DNA of 64,000 bases, taken from positions 41,759 through 105,758 of the forward strand of contig NZ_FPBA01000019.1 in assembly GCF_900116515.1 (NCBI RefSeq). Reading direction: 5' to 3'. Made by a program: the position numbers and the translations under genes. This document shows, piece after piece, positions 36,198-44,549 of the stretch. Origin of the DNA: Geodermatophilus amargosae. Lineage in GTDB: Bacteria; Actinomycetota; Actinomycetes; Mycobacteriales; Geodermatophilaceae. Under the pieces are notes generated by a model, which was not told the DNA's origin, searched no databases, and worked only from the letters and a program-made list of their open reading frames with translations. Numbering within the stretch: position 1 is the first letter of the stretch; each line of letters begins with the position of its first letter.

Positions 36198-37671
36198 CGG
36201 GGCCCCCTCCGGCGGTCCGGCGGACCGACATCCGCAGGCCCGGTGTGGTGACGGCGAGGTCGTGGACGGACGTGCGCGACCCGAGTTCCCGCAGGAGCGT
36301 GAGGACCGGTGCCAGCGACGGATTGAAGTGCCGCGGCGCCGGGCCGGCCGCGAGCATGGCGTCGACCTGGTCCTCGGGCATGTGCGCGCGCAGCAGCAAC
36401 TCCTCGTCGCTGATCCCCCGCCGGAACCGTCTCCGCAGCTCCGCGGGCGTCGGCGGTGGCGGCTCCGACGCGAGCTCGCGGGCCCGGGACCGGTCGAGGA
36501 TGCGGTCGTGCACGGCCGGGTCGATCGGTGCGGTCGGCCGGCCGAAGCTGCCCAGCACGTACCGGATCACCTGGTCGGGCACGGTGGCGTAGCGCTCGCC
36601 GATCACGTTGAACAGCGCCTGGGACACCACCATCTGCGGGAACGGCGTGACCATGATCGGGTGTCCCAGCTCCGCCCGGACGGTGCCGACCTCCTCCACC
36701 AGCGCCTCGAACCGGTGCTCCATGCCGATCTCGCGCAGCTGCCGCCGGGTCGTGGTCATCACGCCGCCGGCGATCTGGTGGTGCAGGAACGCCGCGTCGA
36801 AGTCCTGCGGCCGGCCGGCCGGCAGCTCCTCCGCCACCGCGAGTCCGTCGAGGAGGTCGCAGACCAGGCCCAGGGCGCGGTCGTCGACGTCGACCCGGTG
36901 GCCCATCTCCCGCAGGTTGGCCACCGTCCGGCGCGCCTCGGGCAGCGACGAGCCGTTGCCCAGCGGCCCGCTGCCCACCTGGACGACCTCGACCCCCAGC
37001 TCCGGCGCGATCGAGTACGTCAGCGGTGAGAGCCCGATGGTCGCGTGCGAGTGGAGCTCCAGCGGCATCCCGTCCAGCTGCCCGACGATCGCCGGCAGCA
37101 GCGTCCGTGCCCGCTCGGCGGTGAGGATCCCGGCGGGGTCCTTCACGTACACGCGGTCGAAGTCGGGATGGGCCGCGAACTGCCTGGCCAGGTCGGCGTA
37201 GAGGGCGTCGTCGTGCACCGCGCTGACCGAGAAGACGAGCGCCCCGATCACCTCCTCGACGCCGGCCTGCTTGAGCCGGCGCGCGGTCTCCCGGGCGGCG
37301 TCCATGTCGTGCATCGGGTCGAGGACGACGACCCGGTCGATCCCGTTGACGACGAGCCGGTCGTAGACCAGCTGCATGGTCTCCGGATGGGAGTTCTGCC
37401 AGCTGATGAAGCGGAAGCCGGTGCCGATGAACTGCAGCCTCGTCGTCGGCATCGCGGCCCGGGTCAGCCGGAGCCGCTCCCACGGGTCCTCCCGGTGGGT
37501 GCGGACGGCGACGCCCATCGCCGTGCTGGAGCTGTAGTCCAGCGCCCGGAAGCCGACCCGCTCCATCAGCGGGGCGACCTGCGCGACGTGCGCCGTCCGC
37601 AGGCCGGTGGCACCCCACAGGCTCTGGTTCCCGTCGCGGAGCGACACGTCGACCAGCTGCACGTCCGCCAT
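36190..37671 (-). CDS. Biotin-dependent carboxyltransferase, PycB/OadA-like
   Basis: 493 residues, a TIM-barrel carboxyltransferase like that of pyruvate carboxylase but without a fused biotin domain. Conserved parts: metal ligands Asp8 (DVSLRDGNQSLWG), His207 and His209 (ELHSHATIG), the barrel Lys177 (VYVKDPAG) that is carbamylated in the family, and the Thr after AGG in HHQIAGGVMTT that relays a proton. The segment that holds pyruvate in pyruvate carboxylase (LLRGAN) reads FIGTGFR, with Thr84 where the carboxylate-binding Arg should be. The acceptor is therefore probably not a 2-oxoacid. It overlaps the biotin carboxylase stop by ATGA. Confidence 0.85.
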   Translation of the reverse strand: MADVQLVDVSLRDGNQSLWGATGLRTAHVAQVAPLMERVGFRALDYSSSTAMGVAVRTHREDPWERLRLTRAAMPTTRLQFIGTGFRFISWQNSHPETMQLVYDRLVVNGIDRVVVLDPMHDMDAARETARRLKQAGVEEVIGALVFSVSAVHDDALYADLARQFAAHPDFDRVYVKDPAGILTAERARTLLPAIVGQLDGMPLELHSHATIGLSPLTYSIAPELGVEVVQVGSGPLGNGSSLPEARRTVANLREMGHRVDVDDRALGLVCDLLDGLAVAEELPAGRPQDFDAAFLHHQIAGGVMTTTRRQLREIGMEHRFEALVEEVGTVRAELGHPIMVTPFPQMVVSQALFNVIGERYATVPDQVIRYVLGSFGRPTAPIDPAVHDRILDRSRARELASEPPPPTPAELRRRFRRGISDEELLLRAHMPEDQVDAMLAAGPAPRHFNPSLAPVLTLLRELGSRTSVHDLAVTTPGLRMSVRRTAGGGPGA

Positions 37672-39041
37672 CAGCGCGCCCCCACCCGGTGACCGTCCAG
37701 GAACCGCTCGAAGAACGCGGTGTCCACTCCCCCGGCGGCGAACTCCGGGTCGGCCAGCAGCGCCCGGTGCACCGGCACCGTCGTCGTCACGCCCTCGATC
37801 CGCAGCAGGTCCAGGGCGGCACGGGCCCGGGCGAGGGCGTCGTCCCGGTCGGTCCCGTGCACGACCAGCTTGGCCAGCAGCGAGTCGTAGTGGGGCGGGA
37901 CGACCGAGCCGCCCTGGACGTGGGTGTCCACCCGCAGGCCCTCCCCCACCGGCAGCACGACCCGGTCGACCCGGCCCGGTGAGGGGCGGAAGCCCTGCGC
38001 CCAGTCCTCGGCGTTGATCCGGCACTCCACGGCGTGCCCGGTGAGGACGACGTCCTCCTGCCGCAGCCGCAGCGGCAGGCCCTCGGCGACGGCGAGCTGC
38101 TCGGCGACCAGGTCCAGACCGGTGACCATCTCGGTGACCGGGTGCTCGACCTGGATGCGGGCGTTCATCTCCAGGAAGGAGAAGGTGCCGCGCTCGCGGT
38201 CGACGAGCAGCTCGACGGTGCCCAGGCCGCGGTAGGACAGGTGCTCGGCGAGGGCGAGGGCGGCGGCGGCCATCCCCGCACGCAGGGCGTCGGGCAGCAG
38301 CGGCGCGGGCGCCTCCTCGAACAGCTTCTGGTAGCGCCGCTGGACGGAGCAGTCACGGTCCCCGAGCGCCACGGCGCGCGAGCCGTCCCCCAGGACCTGC
38401 ACCTCGACGTGGCGTCCCGACGACACGAAGCGCTCGATGTAGACCCGCGGGTCGCCGAACGCGGCAGCCGCCTCCGAGACGGCGAGGTCGAACGTGTGTG
38501 CCAGGTCCTCCGGCCCGGCGACGAGCTGCATGCCGCGGCCGCCACCCCCGCCGACGGCCTTCACGAGCAGCGGGTAGCCCAGCTCGTCGGCCACCTGCCG
38601 CGCCCCCGCGAGGTCGGCGGCCTCGCCGCCGGGGACGACGGGGAGCCCGGCGGCCACGGCGTGGGAGCGGGCGGTGAGCTTGTCCCCCACCGCCTCCAGC
38701 GACTCCGGCGCCGGCCCCACGAAGACGATCCCGGCCGCCGCGCAGGCACGGGCCAGCGACGGGTTCTCCGACAGGAAGCCGTAGCCCGGGTGCACCGCGT
38801 CCGCGTCCACCGCCTGCGCGGCCCGCACGACGGCCGCCACGTCGAGGTAGCTGCGGCCCGCGTCGGCGGGGCCGAGCCGGACCACGCGGTCGGCCAGCCG
38901 CGCGGGCAGCGACTCCACGTCGGCGTCGGAGGCGGCCAGCACGGACTCGATGCCGAGCCGTGTGCAGGTGCGGATCACCCGGGCGGCGATCTCACCCCGG
39001 TTGGCGATCAGCAGCCGGCGGATCCGCCGGGTGCCGGTCAT
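37671..39041 (-). CDS. Biotin carboxylase subunit
   Basis: 456 residues, an ATP-grasp biotin carboxylase. It has the N-terminal RIRRLLIANRGEIAARVIRTC, ATP loop KAVGGGGGRGMQLV, EAPAPLL, the catalytic EMNARIQVEHPVTEMVTGLDLV and ECRINAEDW. It carboxylates the carrier's biotin with bicarbonate and ATP. The length is standard for an AccC-type subunit with no fused carrier. It is flanked by ATGA overlaps with the carrier gene upstream and the carboxyltransferase downstream, which implies a 1:1:1 complex. A housekeeping acetyl- or propionyl-CoA carboxylase is less likely because no carboxyltransferase for acyl-CoA is here. Confidence 0.92.
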   Translation of the reverse strand: MTGTRRIRRLLIANRGEIAARVIRTCTRLGIESVLAASDADVESLPARLADRVVRLGPADAGRSYLDVAAVVRAAQAVDADAVHPGYGFLSENPSLARACAAAGIVFVGPAPESLEAVGDKLTARSHAVAAGLPVVPGGEAADLAGARQVADELGYPLLVKAVGGGGGRGMQLVAGPEDLAHTFDLAVSEAAAAFGDPRVYIERFVSSGRHVEVQVLGDGSRAVALGDRDCSVQRRYQKLFEEAPAPLLPDALRAGMAAAALALAEHLSYRGLGTVELLVDRERGTFSFLEMNARIQVEHPVTEMVTGLDLVAEQLAVAEGLPLRLRQEDVVLTGHAVECRINAEDWAQGFRPSPGRVDRVVLPVGEGLRVDTHVQGGSVVPPHYDSLLAKLVVHGTDRDDALARARAALDLLRIEGVTTTVPVHRALLADPEFAAGGVDTAFFERFLDGHRVGAR

Positions 39042-39523
39042 CCCGGAGCACCGCCCGCGGCCGGCTGCACGACGAGCAGCACCGAGTCGGCAGCGGCGAA
39101 CTCGCCGTCGCCCACCCGGAACTCCAGGACGGTGCCCGGGACGCCGGCGTGCACCGGCGTCATCATCTTCATGGTCTCCACGATCCCGACGACGGTCTCG
39201 GCGTCGACCCGGTCGCCGACGTCCACGAACGGCGGGGCACCCGGCTGCGGTGCGCGGTAGAAGGTGCCCAGCAGCGGGGGGTGCACCGCCACCAGCCCCT
39301 CGCCGACCTCCGCGGCGGCAGCGGGGGCCTCGACGGCGACCGCGGGTGCGACGGCCTGCTCCACGCGGGGTGCCCGCCTGACGTGCTGCTCGGCGGTCCA
39401 GCCGACGGCGCCCTCCCGGCGGACGGTGAGGGTCAGGTCGGCCAGCTCCAGGTGCAGCTCGTCCAGGCCGCTGGAGTCGAGCACCCGCAGGACGTCGCGG
39501 ACGTCGTCGGGGGTCAGTTCCAC
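39038..39523 (-). CDS. Biotin carboxyl carrier protein
   Basis: 161 residues. The N-terminal 35 residues (LTPDDVRDVLRVLDSSGLDE) resemble the AccB docking helix. An Ala/Val-rich linker follows, then the biotinyl domain from HPPLLGTFYRAPQPGAPPF with the biotinylation site Lys119 in VETMKMM. It ends with an Ala/Gly tail. GTG start 7 bp from the end of the preceding gene; its stop overlaps the biotin carboxylase start. Confidence 0.93.
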   Translation of the reverse strand: MELTPDDVRDVLRVLDSSGLDELHLELADLTLTVRREGAVGWTAEQHVRRAPRVEQAVAPAVAVEAPAAAAEVGEGLVAVHPPLLGTFYRAPQPGAPPFVDVGDRVDAETVVGIVETMKMMTPVHAGVPGTVLEFRVGDGEFAAADSVLLVVQPAAGGAPG

Positions 39524-39529
39524 CTCAGC

Positions 39530-40618
39530 TCACCCCTCCGACGGGCGCTTGCCGCCCAGCACGTGGAACACGTGGTCGAACGGCCGCGCGGCCGGGGCGG
39601 CCGTGCGCGCCCGGTCCTTCTCGGCCCACACCGTCTCCGGCCGGCTCTGCAGCAGGAAGACCTCCGCGCCGGCGGCGGTCTCCGCGACGGCCCACTCGAC
39701 GTCCTGCGGGCAGCCGTGGTGCGCCTCGACCCTCCGCGCGATCGCCACCAGCTCGGCGATCTCGGCGTCGGAGATCGAGGGGCGGTCCTGCAGCTCGGCC
39801 GGCACGTCGGTCTCGACCACGCCGTAACCGGACGGATCGGGGCGGTGCCAGCGGGTCTTGCTGGCCACGGTCCGCCTGATCTCCCCGGTCACCTTGCTGA
39901 CGACGAACGAGTCGGGCGTGACGTCCCCACCGACCACGGCCGACCCCAGGCCCCAGCTGGCGTCGATGGCGACCACCGACTTGTCGCCGGTCCTCGGGCT
40001 GCGGGTGAACAGCACGCCCGAGCTGCGGGCGTCGACCATCCGCTGGACGACGACGGCCATCCCGAGATCGGTCTCGGGGATGCCGCGGCGCAGCCGGTAG
40101 GTGACCGACTCGACGCTGTAGAGGCTCGCCCAGCAGCGGCGCACGTGCGCCAGCACCGAGTCGGCCCCGCGGACCCACAGGTAGGTGTCCTGCAGCCCCG
40201 CGAAGCTGGCCTCGGCGCTGTCCTCGCTGGTCGCGCTCGACCGGACGGCGACCGGCAGGTCGGGGCCCCCGCACTCCTCGCAGAGCGCCGCGTACGCCGC
40301 GGTGAGGGCCTCGGCCACCTCATCGGGCGGGGGCGCGGACTCCAGCACCGCGCGGATCTCCGCGGTGGCGGCGGCGAGCTCCTCGGCGTCGGCGGGGTCG
40401 AGGGCGGCGACGCGGGCGGGGATCGGCAGGCCGGCGGAGGTGAGGTGCTCGACGGTCCGCCGGAAGGCCGCCGTCGTCACCACGACACCGGTCGGCACGC
40501 GGATGCCGGCGCGCAGCAGCTCGCCGAGGCCGGCCCCCTTCCCGCCGACGGTCGGGACGTCGTCCAGGCCGACGTCGCGCAGGTGCAGGACGGAGCGGGT
40601 GGCCACGAGCGTCCCCAT
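39530..40618 (-). CDS. PEP-synthase-like ATP-binding subunit
   Basis: 362 residues (about 39 kDa). This is only the N-terminal nucleotide-binding half of PEP synthase or pyruvate phosphate dikinase: VGGKGAGLGELLRAGIRVP, the VAVRSSATSEDSAEASFAG Arg-Ser-Ser segment, QRMVDARSSGVLFTRSP, IDASWGLGSAVVGG and a final EVFLLQSRPETVW. It lacks the His domain and the PEP barrel. In phenylphosphate synthase of Thauera the 40-kDa subunit has exactly this content. It would transfer phosphate from ATP to the His of the partner encoded upstream, with which it overlaps by ATGA. Confidence 0.88.
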   Translation of the reverse strand: MGTLVATRSVLHLRDVGLDDVPTVGGKGAGLGELLRAGIRVPTGVVVTTAAFRRTVEHLTSAGLPIPARVAALDPADAEELAAATAEIRAVLESAPPPDEVAEALTAAYAALCEECGGPDLPVAVRSSATSEDSAEASFAGLQDTYLWVRGADSVLAHVRRCWASLYSVESVTYRLRRGIPETDLGMAVVVQRMVDARSSGVLFTRSPRTGDKSVVAIDASWGLGSAVVGGDVTPDSFVVSKVTGEIRRTVASKTRWHRPDPSGYGVVETDVPAELQDRPSISDAEIAELVAIARRVEAHHGCPQDVEWAVAETAAGAEVFLLQSRPETVWAEKDRARTAAPAARPFDHVFHVLGGKRPSEG

Positions 40619-42426
40619 CAGCCCAGCACGGTGACGACGCCGCGGTCGCCGTCGACCCGGACGCGGTCCCCGGTCCGGATGCGGGCGGTGGCCATGCCGG
40701 TGCCGACGACGGCCGGCATGCCGTACTCGCGGGCCACGATCGCCGCGTGGGACATCGTGCCGCCGATGTCGGAGACGGCCGCGGCGATCTTGCCGAACAC
40801 GGGGCCCCAGCTGGGGGCGGTCACCGGGCAGACGAGCACCTCGCCCTCGCGGATCTGGCCGATGTCGTTGACGTTGAGCAGCACCCGCGCGAAGCCCTCG
40901 ACCACACCGGGTGAGGCCGCGTAGCCGCGCACGGTGGACTCGTCGTCGTCCGTACCGCCGAGCCAGGTCTCGACGGTCTCCTGGGTGATCCCCCAGAGCA
41001 TCTTCACCGCCGGGTCGTTCAGCGCCTCGGGGACGGCACCCAGCGCCGGTGGCGCCGACCAGCCCGACAGCGCTTCGACGATCCGCTTGCGCTCGGCGAC
41101 GATCGGCTGCCAGTGCCGCGCGCCGAGCTCGGTCCCGCCCGAGGCCCAGGCCAGCATGACGTCGGCGAGGGCGTCCTCGACCTCCACGTGCCGCAGGTGG
41201 AAGACGTCGTCGGCCGCCAGCAGCACGCCACGCTCGGCCAGCAGCGTCCCGAAGGCCCGGATCTTCTGGAAGAAGCGGGTCGTGAACCAGTGCTCGCAGT
41301 AGAACTTGTGCGACTCGATGTACGGGAACACCTGCCGGCACAGGCCGAGCATCTGGTCGAAGGCGGCCTTCTCGTCCTCGGAGTCCAGCAGGGCCCGGTA
41401 CTCGGCGGCGATCCGGTCGCGCTCCTCGGCCAGGCGCTCGGTCGGGCGGGTGAGGTCCTCGCCGGCCGCGACCTGCTCGACGTAGCGCGGCAGGGCGGCG
41501 AAGGGCACGGTCAGGTCGTCGGCCCAGGACAGGTGGTGGTGGTAGAAGCCGTCGCCGACCGAGACGTTGAACCACGGGTCCTTGGCCGCCTCCAGCGCGG
41601 CCAGCCAGCGGGCACCGGTGTCCCCCCGCTCGCCCAGCGCCGCGAGCACCTTCGCCGGCTCCGCGCCCTCGACGAACAGGTCGGCGAGGTCGAGCTCCAC
41701 GGCGAGCGCGGCGAGCTGCTTCAGCTCGTCGTCGGGCCGGTACATGGTGACGTCCATGCCGGCCACCATGCGGGCCACCATCTGGTCGCCCATCTCCGGG
41801 AACGCCTGCTTGCAGAACTCGAAGAAGACGACGTAGGCGCCGTACCCGAGCATCAGGAGCTCGGTGTGGTGGTGCCACATCTTCGAGTAGAGGTCGATGC
41901 ATCGGTGGAAGTTCTCGCGGACCTGGTGGTTGGAGGCGAAGCCGCGGCCGCCCGTGACCACCTCCAGGGGGTCGAGCTCGCCGAGTACGGGCACCTCGAC
42001 GGCCTCGATCTCGGCGATCAGCGCCTCGATGCGCTGCTGCCACTCGCCGTAGATGCGGTCCCAGTTGGCGTAGTAGTGCCCGGCCCGCTCCTGGAAGTGC
42101 ACGAACCGCCGGCCCTGCTCGGCCTCGTCGAGCACCGGGTTGGCGGTGATGTAGACCCGCCCGTTGAGGATGCGGTACTCGATCCCCATGGTCGTCGGGA
42201 AGGAGAACAGCCGGGCGGTGTTGGCGCCGATGGCGGTGTACGGCACCTCGGAGGTGATGCCGTCGAAGGCCGGGACCACCTCCGGGAAGTGCATCGAGTT
42301 GTAGAACCAGAAGCGCTGGTCGTCCTCGGGCTGGAACCGGGAGAAGTAGGGGTACATCGCCTCCCAGCCCTCGGCCCCGGGGACGGCCTCGATCTCGGAC
42401 GGCAGGGGGAACGAGCGCTCGGGCAT
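40618..42426 (-). CDS. PEP-synthase-like phosphohistidine subunit
   Basis: 602 residues (about 67 kDa). The last about 100 residues are the swivelling phosphohistidine domain of PEP-utilising enzymes, with catalytic His560 in DIGGTMSHAAIVAREYG preceded by GYAASPGVVEGFARVL. The first about 480 residues are helical, rich in aromatic residues and histidines (SKMWHHHTELL, FYHHHLSWADDL), and are not the pyruvate/PEP barrel. This layout and size match the 70-kDa subunit of phenylphosphate synthase. The N-terminal part probably binds the molecule to be phosphorylated. The ATG follows GAGGAG. Its stop overlaps the ATP-binding subunit. Confidence 0.82.
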   Translation of the reverse strand: MPERSFPLPSEIEAVPGAEGWEAMYPYFSRFQPEDDQRFWFYNSMHFPEVVPAFDGITSEVPYTAIGANTARLFSFPTTMGIEYRILNGRVYITANPVLDEAEQGRRFVHFQERAGHYYANWDRIYGEWQQRIEALIAEIEAVEVPVLGELDPLEVVTGGRGFASNHQVRENFHRCIDLYSKMWHHHTELLMLGYGAYVVFFEFCKQAFPEMGDQMVARMVAGMDVTMYRPDDELKQLAALAVELDLADLFVEGAEPAKVLAALGERGDTGARWLAALEAAKDPWFNVSVGDGFYHHHLSWADDLTVPFAALPRYVEQVAAGEDLTRPTERLAEERDRIAAEYRALLDSEDEKAAFDQMLGLCRQVFPYIESHKFYCEHWFTTRFFQKIRAFGTLLAERGVLLAADDVFHLRHVEVEDALADVMLAWASGGTELGARHWQPIVAERKRIVEALSGWSAPPALGAVPEALNDPAVKMLWGITQETVETWLGGTDDDESTVRGYAASPGVVEGFARVLLNVNDIGQIREGEVLVCPVTAPSWGPVFGKIAAAVSDIGGTMSHAAIVAREYGMPAVVGTGMATARIRTGDRVRVDGDRGVVTVLG

Positions 42427-42452
42427 CGCGTGCTCCTCGACTCTGAGGGTGG

Positions 42453-44462
42453 TCAGCGCAGCGGGTGGTCGCGCTGGGTGCGGGCGTACTCGACGAAGTC
42501 GTCCAGGGCGGTGGGGTCGGCCATGGCATCGGGGTCGGCGACGAGGGAGGGGTCGGCGCCCAGGAGCAGCCGGCGGACCGGGATCTCCATCTTCTTGCCG
42601 CTCCGGGTCAGCGGGATGGCGCGGACGGCGACGATCGCGTCGGGGACGTGCCGCGGCGTGTACTCCTCGCGCAGCCTCCGGCGGAGCCGCCCCGCCAGCT
42701 CCTCGTCCAGCTCCGCGCCGGGGGCCAGGGAGACGAACAACGGCATGGAGGAGCCGCCGGGCCGGCTGAGGTCGACGACCAGCGCCCCGAGGACGGCGGG
42801 GTCGTCCTCGACCACGCGGTAGATCTCCGCGGTGCCGATCCGCACGCCCTGCCGGTTGAGCACCGCGTCGGACCGCCCGCGCACGAAGCAGCCGCCGCGC
42901 TCATTGACCTCGAAGAAGTCCCCGTGCCGCCACACCCCGGGGAAGGTCTCGAAGTAGCTGGCGCGGTAGCGGCTGCCGTCGGCGTCACCCCAGAAGAACA
43001 GCGGCATCGACGGCATGGGTGCGGTGATCACCAGCTCGCCCACGCGGCCGACGACGGGGTTCCCCGCGTCGTCCCACGACTCGGCCGCCACCCCCAGCGA
43101 GCGGGCCTGGATCTCCCCGGCCCGGACGGGCAGCGTCGGCACGCCGCCGACGAAGCCGGTGCAGCAGTCGGTGCCGCCGCTCCCGGTCGCGATCCAGAGG
43201 TCGGACCCGACCGCGTCGTAGAACCACTTCGTGACGGCCGGGGACACCGGGGAGCCGGCCGGCATCACGATCTCCAGCGCGGAGAGGTCGAACCGCTCCC
43301 GCGGCACGACGCCGGCCTTCTGCATGAGTTCGACGAACGTGGGGCTGGCCCCGAAGAGGCGGGCCCGGCTGTCCTGCGCGGTGCGCCAGAGGACGTCGAC
43401 GTCGGGGTGCGACGGGTTGCCGTCGTAGAGCACCGGGACGGTCCCCTGCAGCAGCATGCTGACGCAGAAGTTCCACATCATCCAGCCGGTGGTGGTGAAG
43501 AAGAAGGCGCGGTCGCCCGCGCGCAGGTCCAGGTGGAACGCCTGGAGCTTGAGCTGCTCGAGCAGGATCCCGCCGTGCCCGTGCACGATCGCCTTGGGCA
43601 GCCCGGTGGTGCCGGAGGAGAACAGCACCCACAGCGGGTGGTCGAAGGGCACCTGCTCGCAGACGAACTCTGCGGCCGGCACCGGAGGACCGGCCAGCAC
43701 GTCGTCCCACGAGGTGCCGGGTGCCTCCAGTCCGAGGACCGGGACCCGCACGACCTCGCGCAGGCGCGGCAGCCCGGCCACCAGCTCGGCGACCTCGCCC
43801 CGGCGGTCGAAGTCCCTGCCGCCGTACCGGTAGCCGTCCGCGGCGACGAGGACCGTCGGCTCCAGCTGGCCCAGCCGGTCCAGCGCGCCCCGCGCCCCGA
43901 AGTCCGGCGAGCAGCTGGCCCAGACGGCGCCGACGCTCGCCGCCGCCACCATCGCGACGACGGCCTCGGGCACGTTCGGCAGGTAGGCGACGACCCGGTC
44001 CCCCGGCCGGACGCCGCGGTCGCGCAGGTGCGTGGCGACGGCGCGGACCTGCCGGGTGAACTCCTCCCACCGCACCTCGCGCAGCGGGGTGGTCTCGCCG
44101 ACCGCGAGCAGCGCCGGCTGACCGGGGCGTTCCTGGGCGAGCACGTGCTCGGCGAAGTTCAGCCGGGCGCCGGGGAACCACCGGGCGCCGGGCATCTCCC
44201 GGCTCTCCAGGACGGTGGTGTGCGGTGCTGACGAGCGGACGCCGAAGAAGTCCCAGACCGCCTGCCAGAACTCCTCCAGCTCGGTGGTCGACCACGACCA
44301 GAGGTCGGCGTAGTCCGGGAACGACCGGCCGGTGCGGGCCTCCGCGAAGCGCGTGAACTCGGCGAGGCGCGTCCGCTCCACCTGCTCCGGCGACGGGACC
44401 CGGAGCAGGTCGCCCTCCCGCACCGCCGGGGAGGCAGCGGTGTCCGCCGCTGACGAGGCCAT
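42453..44462 (-). CDS. aacS: Acetoacetate-CoA ligase
   Basis: 669 residues, the size of acetoacetyl-CoA synthetases. The N-terminal YADLWSWSTTELEEFWQAVWDFF and FPGARLNFAEHVL are typical. The AMP-binding core follows: WVLFSSGTTGLPKAIVHGHGG, RAFFFTTTGWMMWN, ATGSGGTDCCTGFVGG, WRHGDFFEVNERGG, with RSGKKMEIPVRRLL carrying the catalytic Lys. It activates acetoacetate to acetoacetyl-CoA with ATP. It is the first gene of the carboxylation operon, 26 nt before the phosphohistidine subunit, and faces the IclR gene. Its presence is the main clue that the operon's product is a 3-oxoacid. The ATG at 44462 lacks a strong Shine-Dalgarno. Confidence 0.93.
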   Translation of the reverse strand: MASSAADTAASPAVREGDLLRVPSPEQVERTRLAEFTRFAEARTGRSFPDYADLWSWSTTELEEFWQAVWDFFGVRSSAPHTTVLESREMPGARWFPGARLNFAEHVLAQERPGQPALLAVGETTPLREVRWEEFTRQVRAVATHLRDRGVRPGDRVVAYLPNVPEAVVAMVAAASVGAVWASCSPDFGARGALDRLGQLEPTVLVAADGYRYGGRDFDRRGEVAELVAGLPRLREVVRVPVLGLEAPGTSWDDVLAGPPVPAAEFVCEQVPFDHPLWVLFSSGTTGLPKAIVHGHGGILLEQLKLQAFHLDLRAGDRAFFFTTTGWMMWNFCVSMLLQGTVPVLYDGNPSHPDVDVLWRTAQDSRARLFGASPTFVELMQKAGVVPRERFDLSALEIVMPAGSPVSPAVTKWFYDAVGSDLWIATGSGGTDCCTGFVGGVPTLPVRAGEIQARSLGVAAESWDDAGNPVVGRVGELVITAPMPSMPLFFWGDADGSRYRASYFETFPGVWRHGDFFEVNERGGCFVRGRSDAVLNRQGVRIGTAEIYRVVEDDPAVLGALVVDLSRPGGSSMPLFVSLAPGAELDEELAGRLRRRLREEYTPRHVPDAIVAVRAIPLTRSGKKMEIPVRRLLLGADPSLVADPDAMADPTALDDFVEYARTQRDHPLR

Positions 44463-44482
44463 GGGCAGACAGTGGCGCAGCC

Positions 44483-44504
44483 GGAGTGTGACGGGCAACA
44501 CTCC
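44483..44504. promoter_or_regulatory. Candidate IclR operator
   Basis: GGAGTGT (44483-44489) and ACACTCC (44498-44504) are perfect 7-bp inverted arms around 8 bp. The site is in the divergent gap between aacS and the IclR gene and is the only clear dyad there. Confidence 0.45.
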
Positions 44505-44549
44505 TCCCCGTCCATTTCACCCAGTGCGAAGATCCAGGTGGCGGCCACC

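Noticed and set aside
35355..44462. Operon as a housekeeping pyruvate, acetyl-CoA or propionyl-CoA carboxylase
   Set aside because: No acyl-CoA carboxyltransferase is present, the pyruvate Arg is lost, and a dedicated phosphotransferase pair and acetoacetate-CoA ligase are embedded in the operon.
44472..44549. A longer IclR start at the ATG at 44472
   Set aside because: It would leave only 9 bp to the aacS start and swallow the dyad. The added residues are not family-like and the ATG has no ribosome-binding site.
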